A DNA stretch of 64,000 nucleotides from Litorimonas sp964511495. Lineage in GTDB: Bacteria; Pseudomonadota; Alphaproteobacteria; Caulobacterales; Maricaulaceae. The notes under the pieces are model-generated. The model saw only the letters and a list, made by a program, of their open reading frames with translations, was not told where the DNA came from and made no database searches. Position 1 is the stretch's first letter, and the number at the start of each line of letters is the position of its first letter. The translations under genes were made by a program, and so were the position numbers. The stretch covers positions 124,001-188,000 of the forward strand of contig CAZEFT010000002.1 of assembly GCA_964511495.1 (NCBI GenBank), read 5' to 3'. Positions 1 to 9,097 of the stretch are shown here, one piece after another.

Positions 1-752
1 CTCACACTGGCGCTTTTCATATCAAGCTGATCAAAAATTTCAGTTTGCACTACGGATTTGTAAGGAAGGCCTGTGAGGGTTTCGACGATTTCACCCGCAG
101 AATCATAAGCGACATTTTGATAGCTGTGGCAGGTCGCGGGCGCGCAATTATATTTCAGCTTACCAAGTTTCTTTCGTGTTTCCTTAGCACTGCGACCATC
201 TTCAATATGGCCGTCATAAGCATTGGGGACGATTCCGACTTGGTGGGCCAATAAATGAGCAACGGAGATATTGGTTTCGCTAGGAGGCAGGTCGAGAGAA
301 TATGTGAAATCTTTCACGGCATCGTCCAAAGAAATTCTATTCTCTGCCGCCATAGAGACCAATAAATAGGCCGCCACACCTTTCGAGACAGAGGCCCAAC
401 GAAAAACCGTGTCTTGGGTTACTTTATCGCCAGAACCGCGCTTTGTTTCTCCATAACCATTGGCAAAAGTGATGTCGCCATTTTCGACAATCGCCACAGA
501 CAGGCCCGTCATGGAGACTTCACGCATAAGACGTTTCGCGCGTTTATCGAGATAGGCTGTGTCGACTTTTGACTGGGGTTTGGGGGCCGCTTTCGCAGGA
601 CTGTTTCGCGGGGGCGTCGCAGTAATAGCCGTTGAGGTTTCTACCAATGTCTTGAACGATTGTGCAAAATAGGGTTGGGCCTCTGAGGTAAAAGGCACCG
701 CCAGCATAGTGAGCAGAAAGCCAATACTGATTGTTTTACCACTTATTCGCAT
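1..752 (-). CDS. Serine hydrolase, beta-lactamase/PBP4-like fold (3' end outside window)
   Basis: I translated this minus-strand frame by hand: 250 codons are open from an ATG at 752 to the window edge, so the C-terminus is missing. Residues 1-25 are a Sec signal peptide (basic start, hydrophobic core, likely cleavage after SEA). A Pro/Ala/Lys-rich linker follows to about residue 62. The catalytic part then shows SVSK at 121-124 (the SxxK nucleophile box, in a 'FRWASVSK' setting) and YQN at 211-213 (the YxN general-base box), both hallmarks of class C beta-lactamase-like serine hydrolases. The third (K/H)xG box would lie beyond the edge. The family includes beta-lactamases, D-aminopeptidases and esterases, so the substrate cannot be named. 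It follows uppP on the same strand after 118 bases with no clear promoter or terminator between them. Confidence 0.8.
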   Translation of the reverse strand, partial: MRISGKTISIGFLLTMLAVPFTSEAQPYFAQSFKTLVETSTAITATPPRNSPAKAAPKPQSKVDTAYLDKRAKRLMREVSMTGLSVAIVENGDITFANGYGETKRGSGDKVTQDTVFRWASVSKGVAAYLLVSMAAENRISLDDAVKDFTYSLDLPPSETNISVAHLLAHQVGIVPNAYDGHIEDGRSAKETRKKLGKLKYNCAPATCHSYQNVAYDSAGEIVETLTGLPYKSVVQTEIFDQLDMKSASV

Positions 753-870
753 TATTGCGGGCTCCGAATACGGAAATGACCCGCTACTGAGGTAAGGTTA
801 CTTACACAATAAGAATATAAGATTTCATTATTCTGGAAATGTCTCATGCTGCCCCGCTTTATCACATCCA

Positions 871-1689
871 TCACCCTCCAAGCATTATCCATGCCAGTAA
901 AGCTCCACCCAAGGCAATTCTATAAAGCATAAAAGGGAGCATTCCGATTTTACTCACCCATTTCATGAAAAGTGAAATACAGGCGAAAGCAGAAATGAAA
1001 GACAAAAGGGCAACCCACAGCCCGTCCGTTAGTGTAGCACCGGCTAATTCAGCCGGGTCTGCCGTGCTCAGACTATAAAGGGCGAAGAGGCCTCCAACAC
1101 CGATAATCGGCAGGCTCATAAGCATGGAAAACCGCGCTGCCTCGACGCGGGTAAAGCCCATAGCTCTCGCGGCTGTCATTGTTATGCCGGAGCGTGACGT
1201 GCCAGGAATGAGGGCAATAGCTTGTGCTAGGCCCAATCCAAAGGCCCCTTTCCAAGTAAGATCTTCGGTCGAGCGTTCCTGTTTCCCCCAGATATCTGAG
1301 AGCCAAAGTAAGATACCAAAAAATATTGTCGTGAAAGCAATCAATAAAGGGGATCTTATCATTTCATCAAAACCCCCGAACCGCAGAAAAGCGCCAAATA
1401 AGAGAGCAGGGGGGGTTGCGATAATCAAATTAAGGGCCAGCAGAGAGCGTGTATTCAATTGGCGTCTAAGCAAATCCCATAATCCTGTGAAGATGGAGCC
1501 AACATCCTTTCGGAAATAGGCCATCACGGCAAAAAGCGAGCCAAAATGTGCCATAACATCGATGAGCGGACCTTGATCTACCCAACCAAGTATTTTGGCG
1601 GGTAAGATCAGATGCGCGGAACTTGAAATAGGCAAAAATTCCGTCAATCCCTGTATGAGCGCGAGTAATGTGAGCTGCAACCAAGACAT
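871..1689 (-). CDS. uppP: Undecaprenyl-diphosphatase UppP (BacA)
   Basis: This integral inner-membrane phosphatase removes one phosphate from undecaprenyl pyrophosphate, recycling the lipid carrier for peptidoglycan and O-antigen synthesis; excess gives bacitracin resistance. The 272-residue length is normal. Both family signatures are visible: 'QGLTEFLPISSSAHL' at residues 13-27 (Glu17 and the Ser triad 22-24) and 'PGTSRSG' at 162-168 (the catalytic Ser/Arg loop). The rest is a series of hydrophobic helices. ATG at 1689 begins the usual MxWLQ-type N-terminus, so the start is secure. It is divergent from gltD across a 338-base AT-rich spacer, and the serine hydrolase lies downstream. It has the same lipid carrier as uppS further along the window but is not linked to it. 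Confidence 0.95.
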   Translation of the reverse strand: MSWLQLTLLALIQGLTEFLPISSSAHLILPAKILGWVDQGPLIDVMAHFGSLFAVMAYFRKDVGSIFTGLWDLLRRQLNTRSLLALNLIIATPPALLFGAFLRFGGFDEMIRSPLLIAFTTIFFGILLWLSDIWGKQERSTEDLTWKGAFGLGLAQAIALIPGTSRSGITMTAARAMGFTRVEAARFSMLMSLPIIGVGGLFALYSLSTADPAELAGATLTDGLWVALLSFISAFACISLFMKWVSKIGMLPFMLYRIALGGALLAWIMLGG

Positions 1690-2027
1690 TTGCGCCTCTA
1701 TTATAGTGTGATTGACCTAAGGCTTCGCGGTACGGGCATAAGTCCTAAACTTCAATTAAAATCACCGAGTAAATTGGAGCTTGGTTGGTGAATCATACGA
1801 AAAATATGTGATAATAAAAATACTTTCAAAATTTTATTTTTCATAGTGGAGTGCGTATTTGAAAAATAATTCAATTAAAACAATATATTATATATATTAT
1901 TGCATAAATACATTTTGCGAAAATATCAAATATTGACAAATTGTCGCATCTTGCGTGTGCTTTGTTTTATGTATAGGCGCAATCGGGACAGCCTAAGAGG
2001 CTATGGAAAATACGGAGATTGGCGGTT
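1690..2027. other. AT-rich divergent intergenic region uppP/gltD
   Basis: This 338-base spacer must hold the promoters for uppP (minus) and gltDB (plus). Bases 1801-1930 are strikingly AT-rich, with TA-rich tracts around 1880-1905. A TTGACA hexamer sits at 1933-1938 facing gltD, but I find no convincing -10 at 16-18 bases from it. No RNA gene or terminator is recognisable. Short reading frames crossing it have no ribosome site and look fortuitous. Confidence 0.4.
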
Positions 2028-3461
2028 ATGGCGGCGTCTAACAAAATGTTGCAGTTCATCCGCACAGAGCGCGATATGCCCGAAAAGCGCGATGCTGAAG
2101 AGCGGCGCGAGGATTTTCTCGAAATTTATGGTGATTACATAGATACTAAGGCGCAGGAACAAGCCTCTCGTTGTTCCCAATGCGGTGTACCTTTTTGCCA
2201 AAACCACTGCCCGCTTGGGAATGATATTCCGGATTGGTTGAAACTAACGGCTGAAGGTCGGGTGAAAGAAGCGTGGGAAGTCTCCAGCGCCACGAATAAT
2301 ATGCCCGAAATATGTGGGCGTATCTGCCCGCAGGACCGCTTGTGTGAAGGATCTTGCGTTATTGAGCAATCCGGCCACGGAACCGTGACAATCGGGTCTG
2401 TTGAAAGATTTTTATCGGATACCGCTTGGGAAGAGGACTGGATCACGCCGATTAAGCCGCGACGCGAGCGCGCCGAAAGTGTGGGCATCATTGGCGCAGG
2501 GCCAGCGGGATTGGCTGCCGCTGAGCAATTGCGCATAGAAGGGTGGCAGGTTACAATTTATGACCGCCATGACCGAGCCGGTGGTTTGTTGATTTACGGG
2601 ATTCCGAATTTTAAGCTCGAAAAAGAGATTGTTCAACGCCGTACTAAAAGGCTTGAAGTAAGCGGTATCGAATTCGTCATGAACTGCGATGTGGGCGTGG
2701 ATGTAAGCTTTGCAAAACTTCGCGAGAAACATCAGGCCGTTTTGATTGCAACCGGCGTTTACAAAGCGCGGAACCTGACCTGTGAAGGCGGTGACGCGGA
2801 AGGCGTTACGGCGGCTCTACCCTTCTTGATTGAAAGCAATAAGAGAGGGCTCGGCGACACAATTGAGGGAGAAACCGCGAAGGGTAAGAAAGTGGTTGTT
2901 ATCGGCGGCGGTGACACGGCAATGGACTGTGTTCGTACCGCCATTCGTCAAGGCGCCGAGTCCGTGACTTGTTTGTACCGGAGAGACCATGCCAACATGC
3001 CAGGCTCCCGACGGGAAACAGCCAATGCGCAGGAAGAAGGCGTAAAGTTTGAATGGTTGGCTTCCCCTAAGTCTATTCAGTCAAGCGATGGAAAAGCCAA
3101 GGCGGTCAGCACATATCGTATGCGTTTAGGCCAGAAAGATGCGTCAGGTCGGCAATCTCCTGTCGTCCTAGAAGGGGCAGATTTTGACGTTGATGCCGAT
3201 TTGGTGATTAAGGCGCTGGGCTTCACCCCTGAGGATATGAGTATTTTGAGTGAGGAACTGGCGATTAGCCGTTGGAATACTGTCAAAGTAAACCCCGTAA
3301 CATTCGAAACCAACCTGCCCGGAGTTTATGCTGCCGGAGATATTGTACGCGGCGCATCTCTCGTGGTTTGGGCCATTCGAGAAGGCCGTGATGCTGCCGC
3401 TCATATGCATGGTTATCTGTCTGATCTGGAGCGTCAAAACGCGAAACAGGCCGCAGAATAA
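2028..3461 (+). CDS. gltD: Glutamate synthase (NADPH) small subunit GltD
   Basis: The beta subunit of GOGAT passes electrons from NADPH through FAD and iron-sulphur clusters to GltB for making glutamate from glutamine and 2-oxoglutarate. From the ATG at 2028 it has 477 residues. The N-terminal cluster region has Cys at 49, 52, 57, 61 and 96, 100, 106, 110. The FAD Rossmann motif GAGPAG is at about 156-161, and a NADPH-binding 'GGGDTAMD' lies in the middle. A TTG at 2019 is also in frame, but GGAG at 2014-2017 touches it while sitting ten bases before ATG 2028, so I prefer 2028. The stop TAA overlaps the next start by one base (TAATG), implying translational coupling. The order gltD before gltB, with a gene between them, is unusual. 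Confidence 0.95.
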   Translation: MAASNKMLQFIRTERDMPEKRDAEERREDFLEIYGDYIDTKAQEQASRCSQCGVPFCQNHCPLGNDIPDWLKLTAEGRVKEAWEVSSATNNMPEICGRICPQDRLCEGSCVIEQSGHGTVTIGSVERFLSDTAWEEDWITPIKPRRERAESVGIIGAGPAGLAAAEQLRIEGWQVTIYDRHDRAGGLLIYGIPNFKLEKEIVQRRTKRLEVSGIEFVMNCDVGVDVSFAKLREKHQAVLIATGVYKARNLTCEGGDAEGVTAALPFLIESNKRGLGDTIEGETAKGKKVVVIGGGDTAMDCVRTAIRQGAESVTCLYRRDHANMPGSRRETANAQEEGVKFEWLASPKSIQSSDGKAKAVSTYRMRLGQKDASGRQSPVVLEGADFDVDADLVIKALGFTPEDMSILSEELAISRWNTVKVNPVTFETNLPGVYAAGDIVRGASLVVWAIREGRDAAAHMHGYLSDLERQNAKQAAE

Positions 3462-3886
3462 TGACGAAGCGAAGCGGTAAATGTCTTTGTGGAGCTGTGA
3501 CTTTCACCGTCGCAGGAGAAATGACCGAAACGGATGCGTGTCATTGCTCTATGTGCCGTCGCCAAAATGCGGGCAGTGCGTTTATTGGTGTCCATTTCTC
3601 GGACGGCGTGACGCTCCAAAACACAAAGAGTTTAGGTCTCTATAAAGGGTCTGATTGGGGCGAGCGGGGCTTTTGCATGGAATGCGGAACCACATTATTT
3701 TGGCGTTTGCAGGGTGAAGAGAAAGATTTTGCGATCGCCGCAGGCGCTTTAGATGACCTGTCAGGCATTAAGCTTGATGCGCATATTTTTACGGACGAAG
3801 CGCCAACATATTACAGAGTGCCAACAGACGCCCCGCACAAAACCGGGGCTCAAGTTATCAAAGAATTTGAAGAGAAAATGACATGA
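3461..3886 (+). CDS. GFA-family zinc-binding protein (CENP-V/GFA fold)
   Basis: This 141-residue protein has the GFA fold, named after glutathione-dependent formaldehyde-activating enzyme. It binds zinc through conserved cysteines seen here as CLCG at 8-11, Cys27/Cys29/Cys32 in 'CHCSMC', and Cys72/Cys75 in 'CMECG'. Most family members have no proven activity, and the formaldehyde-glutathione role of the founder has been disputed, so I assign the fold, not a reaction. The gene is embedded between gltD and gltB: its ATG shares a base with the gltD stop and its own stop overlaps the gltB start by four bases (ATGA). It is therefore almost certainly co-translated with both subunits of glutamate synthase. 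Whether it helps that enzyme or is only carried by the operon is unknown. Confidence 0.88.
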   Translation: MTKRSGKCLCGAVTFTVAGEMTETDACHCSMCRRQNAGSAFIGVHFSDGVTLQNTKSLGLYKGSDWGERGFCMECGTTLFWRLQGEEKDFAIAAGALDDLSGIKLDAHIFTDEAPTYYRVPTDAPHKTGAQVIKEFEEKMT

Positions 3887-6800
3887 CAGACTGGCTCAAA
3901 GACTTTGAAGCAAAGCGCGAACATCTTATCGCGGCTCATGCTTATGATCCGGAACATGAACGAGCTAATTGCGGCGTTGGTTTAGTGGCGTCTATTGATG
4001 GAACCGCGCGGCGCGATGTGGTTGAAAAATCCATTCAGGCTTTGAAAAATGTCTGGCATCGCGGCGCCGTTGATGCGGATGGAAAAACCGGCGACGGGGC
4101 CGGTATTCGCTTGGATATTCCTCAGGAATTTTTCCGCGCCCAAGTAGAAGAAACAGGCCATAAAGCCAGCTCTGCCAAAATTGCTGTCGGTATGATTTTT
4201 TTACCGCGGACGGATTTTAATGCGCAGGAAGCGGCACGGACCATTGTTGAGTCTGAACTTCTGAAAGAAGGCTTCTATATTTACGGTTGGCGACAGGTTC
4301 CTATCAATATTGATATAATCGGCGAAAAGGCCAAGGCAACGCGTCCGGCCATTGAACAGGTTTTATTCCGCGATCCTAAAGGCCGTAAAGGCAATGCGCT
4401 TGAGCGGGAATTATACATTGTGCGGCGGCGTATCGAAAAGCGTGTGATTGCAGAGGCGATACCCAGTTTTTATATCTGTTCGCTGTCTGTCCAAACCCTG
4501 ATTTATAAAGGAATGTTTCTGGCGCAGGACATCGACAATTTTTTCACCGACCTGAAGGATGAGCGTTTCATTTCACGGGCTGCGATTTATCACCAGCGTT
4601 ACTCAACCAATACTTTCCCGCAATGGTGGTTGGCACAACCCTTCCGCATGTTGGCCCATAATGGTGAGATTAATACGCTGAAAGCTAACCGTAACTTCAT
4701 GAAGAGTCATGAGATTAAGATGGCCAATAGTGCTTTCGGGGAACGCGAAGAAGACGTGAAACCCGTCATTCAAAAAGGCAGCTCAGACTCTGCGGCGTTG
4801 GACGCCGTGTTTGAATTATTAGTGCGTGCCGGACGGACGGCCCCAATGGCCAAGACCTTGCTCGTCCCTGAGGCCTATTCGAAGCGTGGTGACCTCATGC
4901 CTGAAAACTGGCGCGCTCTTTATGAGTATTGCAATGCTGTGATGGAGCCGTGGGACGGCCCAGCGGCTTTGGCCGCCTATGACGGACGCTGGGTCATGGC
5001 AGGATTAGATCGAAATGGCTTGCGTCCTCTGCGTTATGCGATTTCTGACAACGGTATCATTGCCGTTGGCTCAGAAGCGGGAATGTGTCCAATGGATGAG
5101 AAGGACATCATTAAAAAAGGAGCCTTGAAGCCAGGCCGCATGATTGCTGTAGATCTGGAAGATGGCAAATTTTATTCCTCCAAAGCCATTATGAATGAAT
5201 TGGCGGATAAACGGCCTTACCAAAAATGGTTGAAAAAAGTTGTCAATCTCGATGAGGCGTTATCCGGCTCAGAGCCTGCTGCCGCCTTGAAAGGGGAAGA
5301 CCTTGTGCGTCGGCAGGTGTCCTGCGGTCAAACATTGGAAGATCAAGAGCTTATTCTGACCCCTATGGCCGAGACAGGCAAAGAATCGGTCGGTTCTATG
5401 GGAGATGACACGCCTTTGGCTGTGTTGTCTGATATTTACAGACCGCTTTCGCATTACTTCCGTCAGAATTTCTCTCAGGTTACAAACCCACCAATTGATC
5501 CATTGCGCGAAACGCGCGTCATGGGCTTGAAAACGCGTTTCCGTAATCTGCGTAATATTTTGGCAGAAGCTGGAAGCCAAACGAATGAAATGTTGGTTCT
5601 TGATAGTCCGGTGATGACAAATGGTATGTTTGACCGTTTCAAGGATATGGTTGGGAATAAACTTGTTGAGTTGGATTGTACCTTCCCGGTTCCTGAAGAT
5701 GAGGGCTCACAAGGCCGCGCTTTACGGGATGTTTTGAGACGCATTCGGGAGCAAGCCAAAGAGGCGGTACTTAGCGGTGCAGAAAATATCGTTTTAACCG
5801 ATGAAAATACAGGGGAGAGCAGAGCTGCTGCGCCTATGATTTTATGTACTGGGGCTGTGCAAACGGCTTTGGTCAATGAAGGTTTACGTTCATCTTGTTC
5901 AATTTTGGTGCGGTCTGCCGAGTGTCTTGACACGCATTATTTCGCTGTCCTGATTGGTGCGGGAGCAACGGCAGTAAATGCGTATATGGCTCAGGACTCC
6001 TTAGTTGATCGCGTGAATCGCGGCTTATTGGATATGAGCGCAGATGAGGCCGTCGCCCAATACAAAAAAGCGATTGAAGGCGGATTGTTGAAGATTATCT
6101 CCAAAATGGGGATTTCTGTGATTTCATCCTATCGAGGCGGAAATAATTTCGAAGCGATTGGCCTGTCACGGGCCTTGGTCGGGGCAAACTTCCCGGGCAT
6201 GACCAGTCGAATTTCCGGCATTGGTTTGGCCGGCTTGGAAGCCAAAATTCTTGAAATTCACACTAGAGCTTATGACCCTTCTGTCGTCAGGCTGCCTATC
6301 GGCGGCCTTTATCGCGTCCGCGCAAAAGGAGAGAGACACGCTTACCAAGCGGATATGATCCACATGTTGCAGGAAGCGGTTGGGCGCGAAGATTATGGGC
6401 TGTATAAGAAATATGCGGAGGTCGTAAACTCTGCCAAGGCCATTCAAATTCGTGATCTTCTGGACATTAAGCCTGCGGGTAAGTCCCTACCACTTCATCG
6501 CGTTCAGAGCGTGAATGAAATCCGTCGACGTTTCTGTACGCCCGGAATGTCATTAGGAGCACTATCACCGGAGGCCCATGGCACATTGAATATCGCCATG
6601 AACCGTATTGGAGCGAAATCCGTTTCAGGCGAGGGCGGTGAAGATCGTGCGCGCTACAAACCACTTCCCAATGGCGATAATCCAAATTCGGCCGTCAAAC
6701 AAATTGCCTCTGGGCGATTTGGTGTGAACGCCGAATATTTGAACCAATGTCGCGAGATTGAAATCAAGGTTGCGCAAGGTGCAAAACCGGGCGAGGGCGG

Positions 6801-8397
6801 CCAATTGCCGGGCTTTAAGGTCACGGAAATGATTGCGAAATTCCGGAATGCCACACCGGGTGTGACGTTGATATCACCGCCACCGCATCATGACATTTAT
6901 TCTATCGAAGATTTGGCGCAGTTGATTTATGATTTAAAACAAATCAACCCAACTGCGCGCGTTGCGGTCAAGCTTGTCGCCGCGTCCGGTGTTGGGACGA
7001 TTGCAGCCGGTGTTGCCAAAGCCAAGGCTGATACTATCCTGATCGCTGGGCATAATGGCGGAACTGGGGCCTCACCAAATACGTCTTTGAAATATGCTGG
7101 ATTGCCGTGGGAATTGGGATTGTCGGAAGCTCATCAGGTCTTGACGCTGAATAATCTGAGAAGCTCCGTCACATTACGGACAGACGGCGGGTTGAAAACA
7201 GGACGCGATATCGTCATCGCCGCCTTATTGGGGGCCGAAGAATACGGTATTGGAACGCTATCGCTGGTGGCCATGGGCTGCATCATGGTGCGCCAATGTC
7301 ATTCCAACACATGCCCTGTCGGCGTCTGCGTGCAGGACGAGGCTTTGCGGGAGAAATTTACCGGAACGCCGGAAAAAGTTATCAACCTTATGACCTTCAT
7401 CGCCGAAGAAGTTCGCGAGATTTTAGCGGAATTGGGCGTCGAAACTTTAGATGAAATTATCGGACGAACGGATCTTTTAGCGCAAGTATCGCGCGGTGCC
7501 GAGAATTTGGATGATCTGGATTTGAACCCGATCTTGGCAAAGATTGATAATGAGCGCGTCAAGGACACACGCCAAGACCGTATAGAAGTGCCGGATACTT
7601 TGGACGTTCAAATCATCGCAGATGCACGACCTTTATTCGAACGCGGTGAGAAAACTTATCTGACTTATGGTGTGCAGAACACACACCGCGCCGTTGGTAC
7701 GCGGACAAGTTCGCATATCTATCAAAAATTTGGTGCGGAGGGCGCTGCAGATGGTCAATTGACCGTCCGTTTGCGGGGGTCTGCCGGGCAATCTCTCGGC
7801 GCTTTCGGTATGAAGGGGCTACGTCTTTTGGTCGATGGTGACGCGAATGATTATGTTGGTAAAGGCCTTTCCGGCGCGGAAATTATAATTGCACCGCAAG
7901 GCCTCACCCGAATTGATAGCCATAACAGTGCGATTATCGGCAATACTTGCCTCTATGGCGCGACAAAGGGTTTGCTAATGGCGGCGGGGCGTGCGGGAGA
8001 GCGGTTCTGTGTCAGGAACTCCGGTGCTGTGACCGTGGTCGAAGGCTGCGGAACGAATGGTTGTGAATATATGACCGGTGGTATTGCTGTCATCCTTGGC
8101 TCTGTTGGCGACAATTTTGGCGCCGGTATGACGGGAGGGATGGCCTATATTTACGATGCTAAAGAGAAATTTGAAAAGGCCGTTAATCCGGACAGCGTCG
8201 TCTGGCAGAGATTGAGCTCCGAACATTATGAGGAAGAGTGTAAAGATCTTATCCGTCGACATGCGGAATTGACCGGATCAGAGTTCTCCCAAAAACTCCT
8301 CGCGGAGTGGGATCTGGAGCGCGGTCATTTCTGGCAAGTTATTCCGAAAGAAATGCTGAGTCGCCTTGATGTACCTTTGGCGGAAGCGGCTGAATGA
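3883..8397 (+). CDS. gltB: Glutamate synthase (NADPH) large subunit GltB
   Basis: The alpha subunit of GOGAT has 1504 residues, the normal length. It hydrolyses glutamine in an N-terminal class II amidotransferase domain, channels ammonia, and reduces 2-iminoglutarate at FMN. A short propeptide precedes Cys30 in 'RANCGVGL', which becomes the N-terminal nucleophile after processing. The FMN/synthase domain occupies roughly residues 830-1210. It includes the 3Fe-4S ligands in 'CIMVRQCHSNTCPVGVC' near residue 1131. The C-terminal part is the Gly-rich beta-helix domain (repeated GxxGxxxG, for example 'GGIAVILGSVGDNFGAGMTGG'). Start ATG 3883 overlaps the preceding gene by four bases. The gene ends directly against the stop of a convergent gene (TGA 8395-8397, next stop 8398-8400), leaving no room for a terminator. 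Confidence 0.97.
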   Translation: MTDWLKDFEAKREHLIAAHAYDPEHERANCGVGLVASIDGTARRDVVEKSIQALKNVWHRGAVDADGKTGDGAGIRLDIPQEFFRAQVEETGHKASSAKIAVGMIFLPRTDFNAQEAARTIVESELLKEGFYIYGWRQVPINIDIIGEKAKATRPAIEQVLFRDPKGRKGNALERELYIVRRRIEKRVIAEAIPSFYICSLSVQTLIYKGMFLAQDIDNFFTDLKDERFISRAAIYHQRYSTNTFPQWWLAQPFRMLAHNGEINTLKANRNFMKSHEIKMANSAFGEREEDVKPVIQKGSSDSAALDAVFELLVRAGRTAPMAKTLLVPEAYSKRGDLMPENWRALYEYCNAVMEPWDGPAALAAYDGRWVMAGLDRNGLRPLRYAISDNGIIAVGSEAGMCPMDEKDIIKKGALKPGRMIAVDLEDGKFYSSKAIMNELADKRPYQKWLKKVVNLDEALSGSEPAAALKGEDLVRRQVSCGQTLEDQELILTPMAETGKESVGSMGDDTPLAVLSDIYRPLSHYFRQNFSQVTNPPIDPLRETRVMGLKTRFRNLRNILAEAGSQTNEMLVLDSPVMTNGMFDRFKDMVGNKLVELDCTFPVPEDEGSQGRALRDVLRRIREQAKEAVLSGAENIVLTDENTGESRAAAPMILCTGAVQTALVNEGLRSSCSILVRSAECLDTHYFAVLIGAGATAVNAYMAQDSLVDRVNRGLLDMSADEAVAQYKKAIEGGLLKIISKMGISVISSYRGGNNFEAIGLSRALVGANFPGMTSRISGIGLAGLEAKILEIHTRAYDPSVVRLPIGGLYRVRAKGERHAYQADMIHMLQEAVGREDYGLYKKYAEVVNSAKAIQIRDLLDIKPAGKSLPLHRVQSVNEIRRRFCTPGMSLGALSPEAHGTLNIAMNRIGAKSVSGEGGEDRARYKPLPNGDNPNSAVKQIASGRFGVNAEYLNQCREIEIKVAQGAKPGEGGQLPGFKVTEMIAKFRNATPGVTLISPPPHHDIYSIEDLAQLIYDLKQINPTARVAVKLVAASGVGTIAAGVAKAKADTILIAGHNGGTGASPNTSLKYAGLPWELGLSEAHQVLTLNNLRSSVTLRTDGGLKTGRDIVIAALLGAEEYGIGTLSLVAMGCIMVRQCHSNTCPVGVCVQDEALREKFTGTPEKVINLMTFIAEEVREILAELGVETLDEIIGRTDLLAQVSRGAENLDDLDLNPILAKIDNERVKDTRQDRIEVPDTLDVQIIADARPLFERGEKTYLTYGVQNTHRAVGTRTSSHIYQKFGAEGAADGQLTVRLRGSAGQSLGAFGMKGLRLLVDGDANDYVGKGLSGAEIIIAPQGLTRIDSHNSAIIGNTCLYGATKGLLMAAGRAGERFCVRNSGAVTVVEGCGTNGCEYMTGGIAVILGSVGDNFGAGMTGGMAYIYDAKEKFEKAVNPDSVVWQRLSSEHYEEECKDLIRRHAELTGSEFSQKLLAEWDLERGHFWQVIPKEMLSRLDVPLAEAAE

Positions 8398-8970
8398 TCA
8401 TTTCTTGGTTTTTGGTGGAGGAGGCGCCAAGGTAAGTGATATCTCATTGTCGCCTTCAACAAATTGAATGATGGAATGACGTTGAGAATTGAATGTTAGC
8501 TTAGGACTGGCAATCTCTTTGCATCGGGCGTCGAGCATTTGGCATAATGTTACTTCGACTTCGGACAGTATTCCGCTGCCTTTTTTCACTTCTGCTGTCA
8601 GGTTGATGTCTCCGTTCGGGTTAGGGAGAACGAATTTTGTGACTTCCCCTTCGGTGCGCGTAATCGGCACTTCAATAAATGAACTCTGTATCCGTGCGCC
8701 CAATTGATAAATTTCGAAATGGTTATGCGAATGAGCTTGCACCATGAAATAGGTGCCGAGATGTCCAATGAGTAAACCGCTAATTCCGATTAATGCCATG
8801 CGACCCCAGCGTGGCTTTTGTGGCAATCTGTCTCTGTGAAGCGACATATAGCGGTCAATAAGACCGCGCACTAAATCACTCACAGATCGGCCTTCATCCT
8901 CTGCTAATTTGGATAAAGAGACTTTCTCTTCATGGGAAAGGCGGATTTCAATTTTTTCAGTTTTCTTCAT
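8398..8970 (-). CDS. Membrane-anchored ribbon-helix-helix protein, unknown function
   Basis: I do not recognise this 190-residue protein as a named family. Residues 4-44 read as a ribbon-helix-helix DNA-binding unit: a short strand 'EKIEIRLS', helix 'HEEKVSLSKLAEDEG', a turn, then 'SVSDLVRGLIDRYMS'. A single membrane helix follows at about 57-78 (start 'WGRMALIGISGLLIGHLGTY'). The remaining 110 residues look beta-rich and would be periplasmic, ending in a Pro/Lys tail. The start ATG at 8970 has GGAG eight bases upstream. An inverted repeat AACATAA/TTATGTT (8971-8977 and 9000-9006) surrounds that ribosome site and could be an operator. The gene is convergent with gltB and downstream of the AAA+/TPR pair on the same strand. 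A regulator sensing the periplasm is inference. Confidence 0.7.
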   Translation of the reverse strand: MKKTEKIEIRLSHEEKVSLSKLAEDEGRSVSDLVRGLIDRYMSLHRDRLPQKPRWGRMALIGISGLLIGHLGTYFMVQAHSHNHFEIYQLGARIQSSFIEVPITRTEGEVTKFVLPNPNGDINLTAEVKKGSGILSEVEVTLCQMLDARCKEIASPKLTFNSQRHSIIQFVEGDNEISLTLAPPPPKTKK

Positions 8971-9006
8971 AACATAAGCTCCTCGGCTCTCTGTAGAAGT
9001 TATGTT
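8971..9006. promoter_or_regulatory. Inverted repeat upstream of the RHH gene (candidate operator)
   Basis: AACATAA at 8971-8977 and its exact complement TTATGTT at 9000-9006 flank a 22-base spacer. The proximal arm touches the start codon of the ribbon-helix-helix gene and the spacer contains its Shine-Dalgarno sequence. RHH repressors commonly bind short repeated sites in their own promoters, so autoregulation is plausible but unproven. As RNA, the two arms would pair and could hide the ribosome site. Confidence 0.3.
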
Positions 9007-9097
9007 GATCTAAAAAACAATCAGAACCCTGTCATGCACGCTGTCCTTTCGTGTCATGACATCTGGTTAAGGCATGTCGCGGTTCAAGAAAGCCGGC

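Noticed and set aside
45..254. Plus-strand 69-codon frame
   Set aside because: Antisense shadow of the serine hydrolase, which has clear SxxK and YxN motifs on the other strand.
1840..1935. AT-rich tract as a possible replication origin
   Set aside because: No DnaA boxes or repeated units, and no dnaA, hemE or parAB genes nearby; an AT-rich promoter region is enough.
2019..2030. TTG at 2019 as the gltD start
   Set aside because: GGAG directly abuts it; ATG 2028 has correct spacing.
1900..2207. Short frames on both strands across the gltD promoter region
   Set aside because: No ribosome site or family sequence; they overlap the gltD N-terminus and AT-rich spacer.
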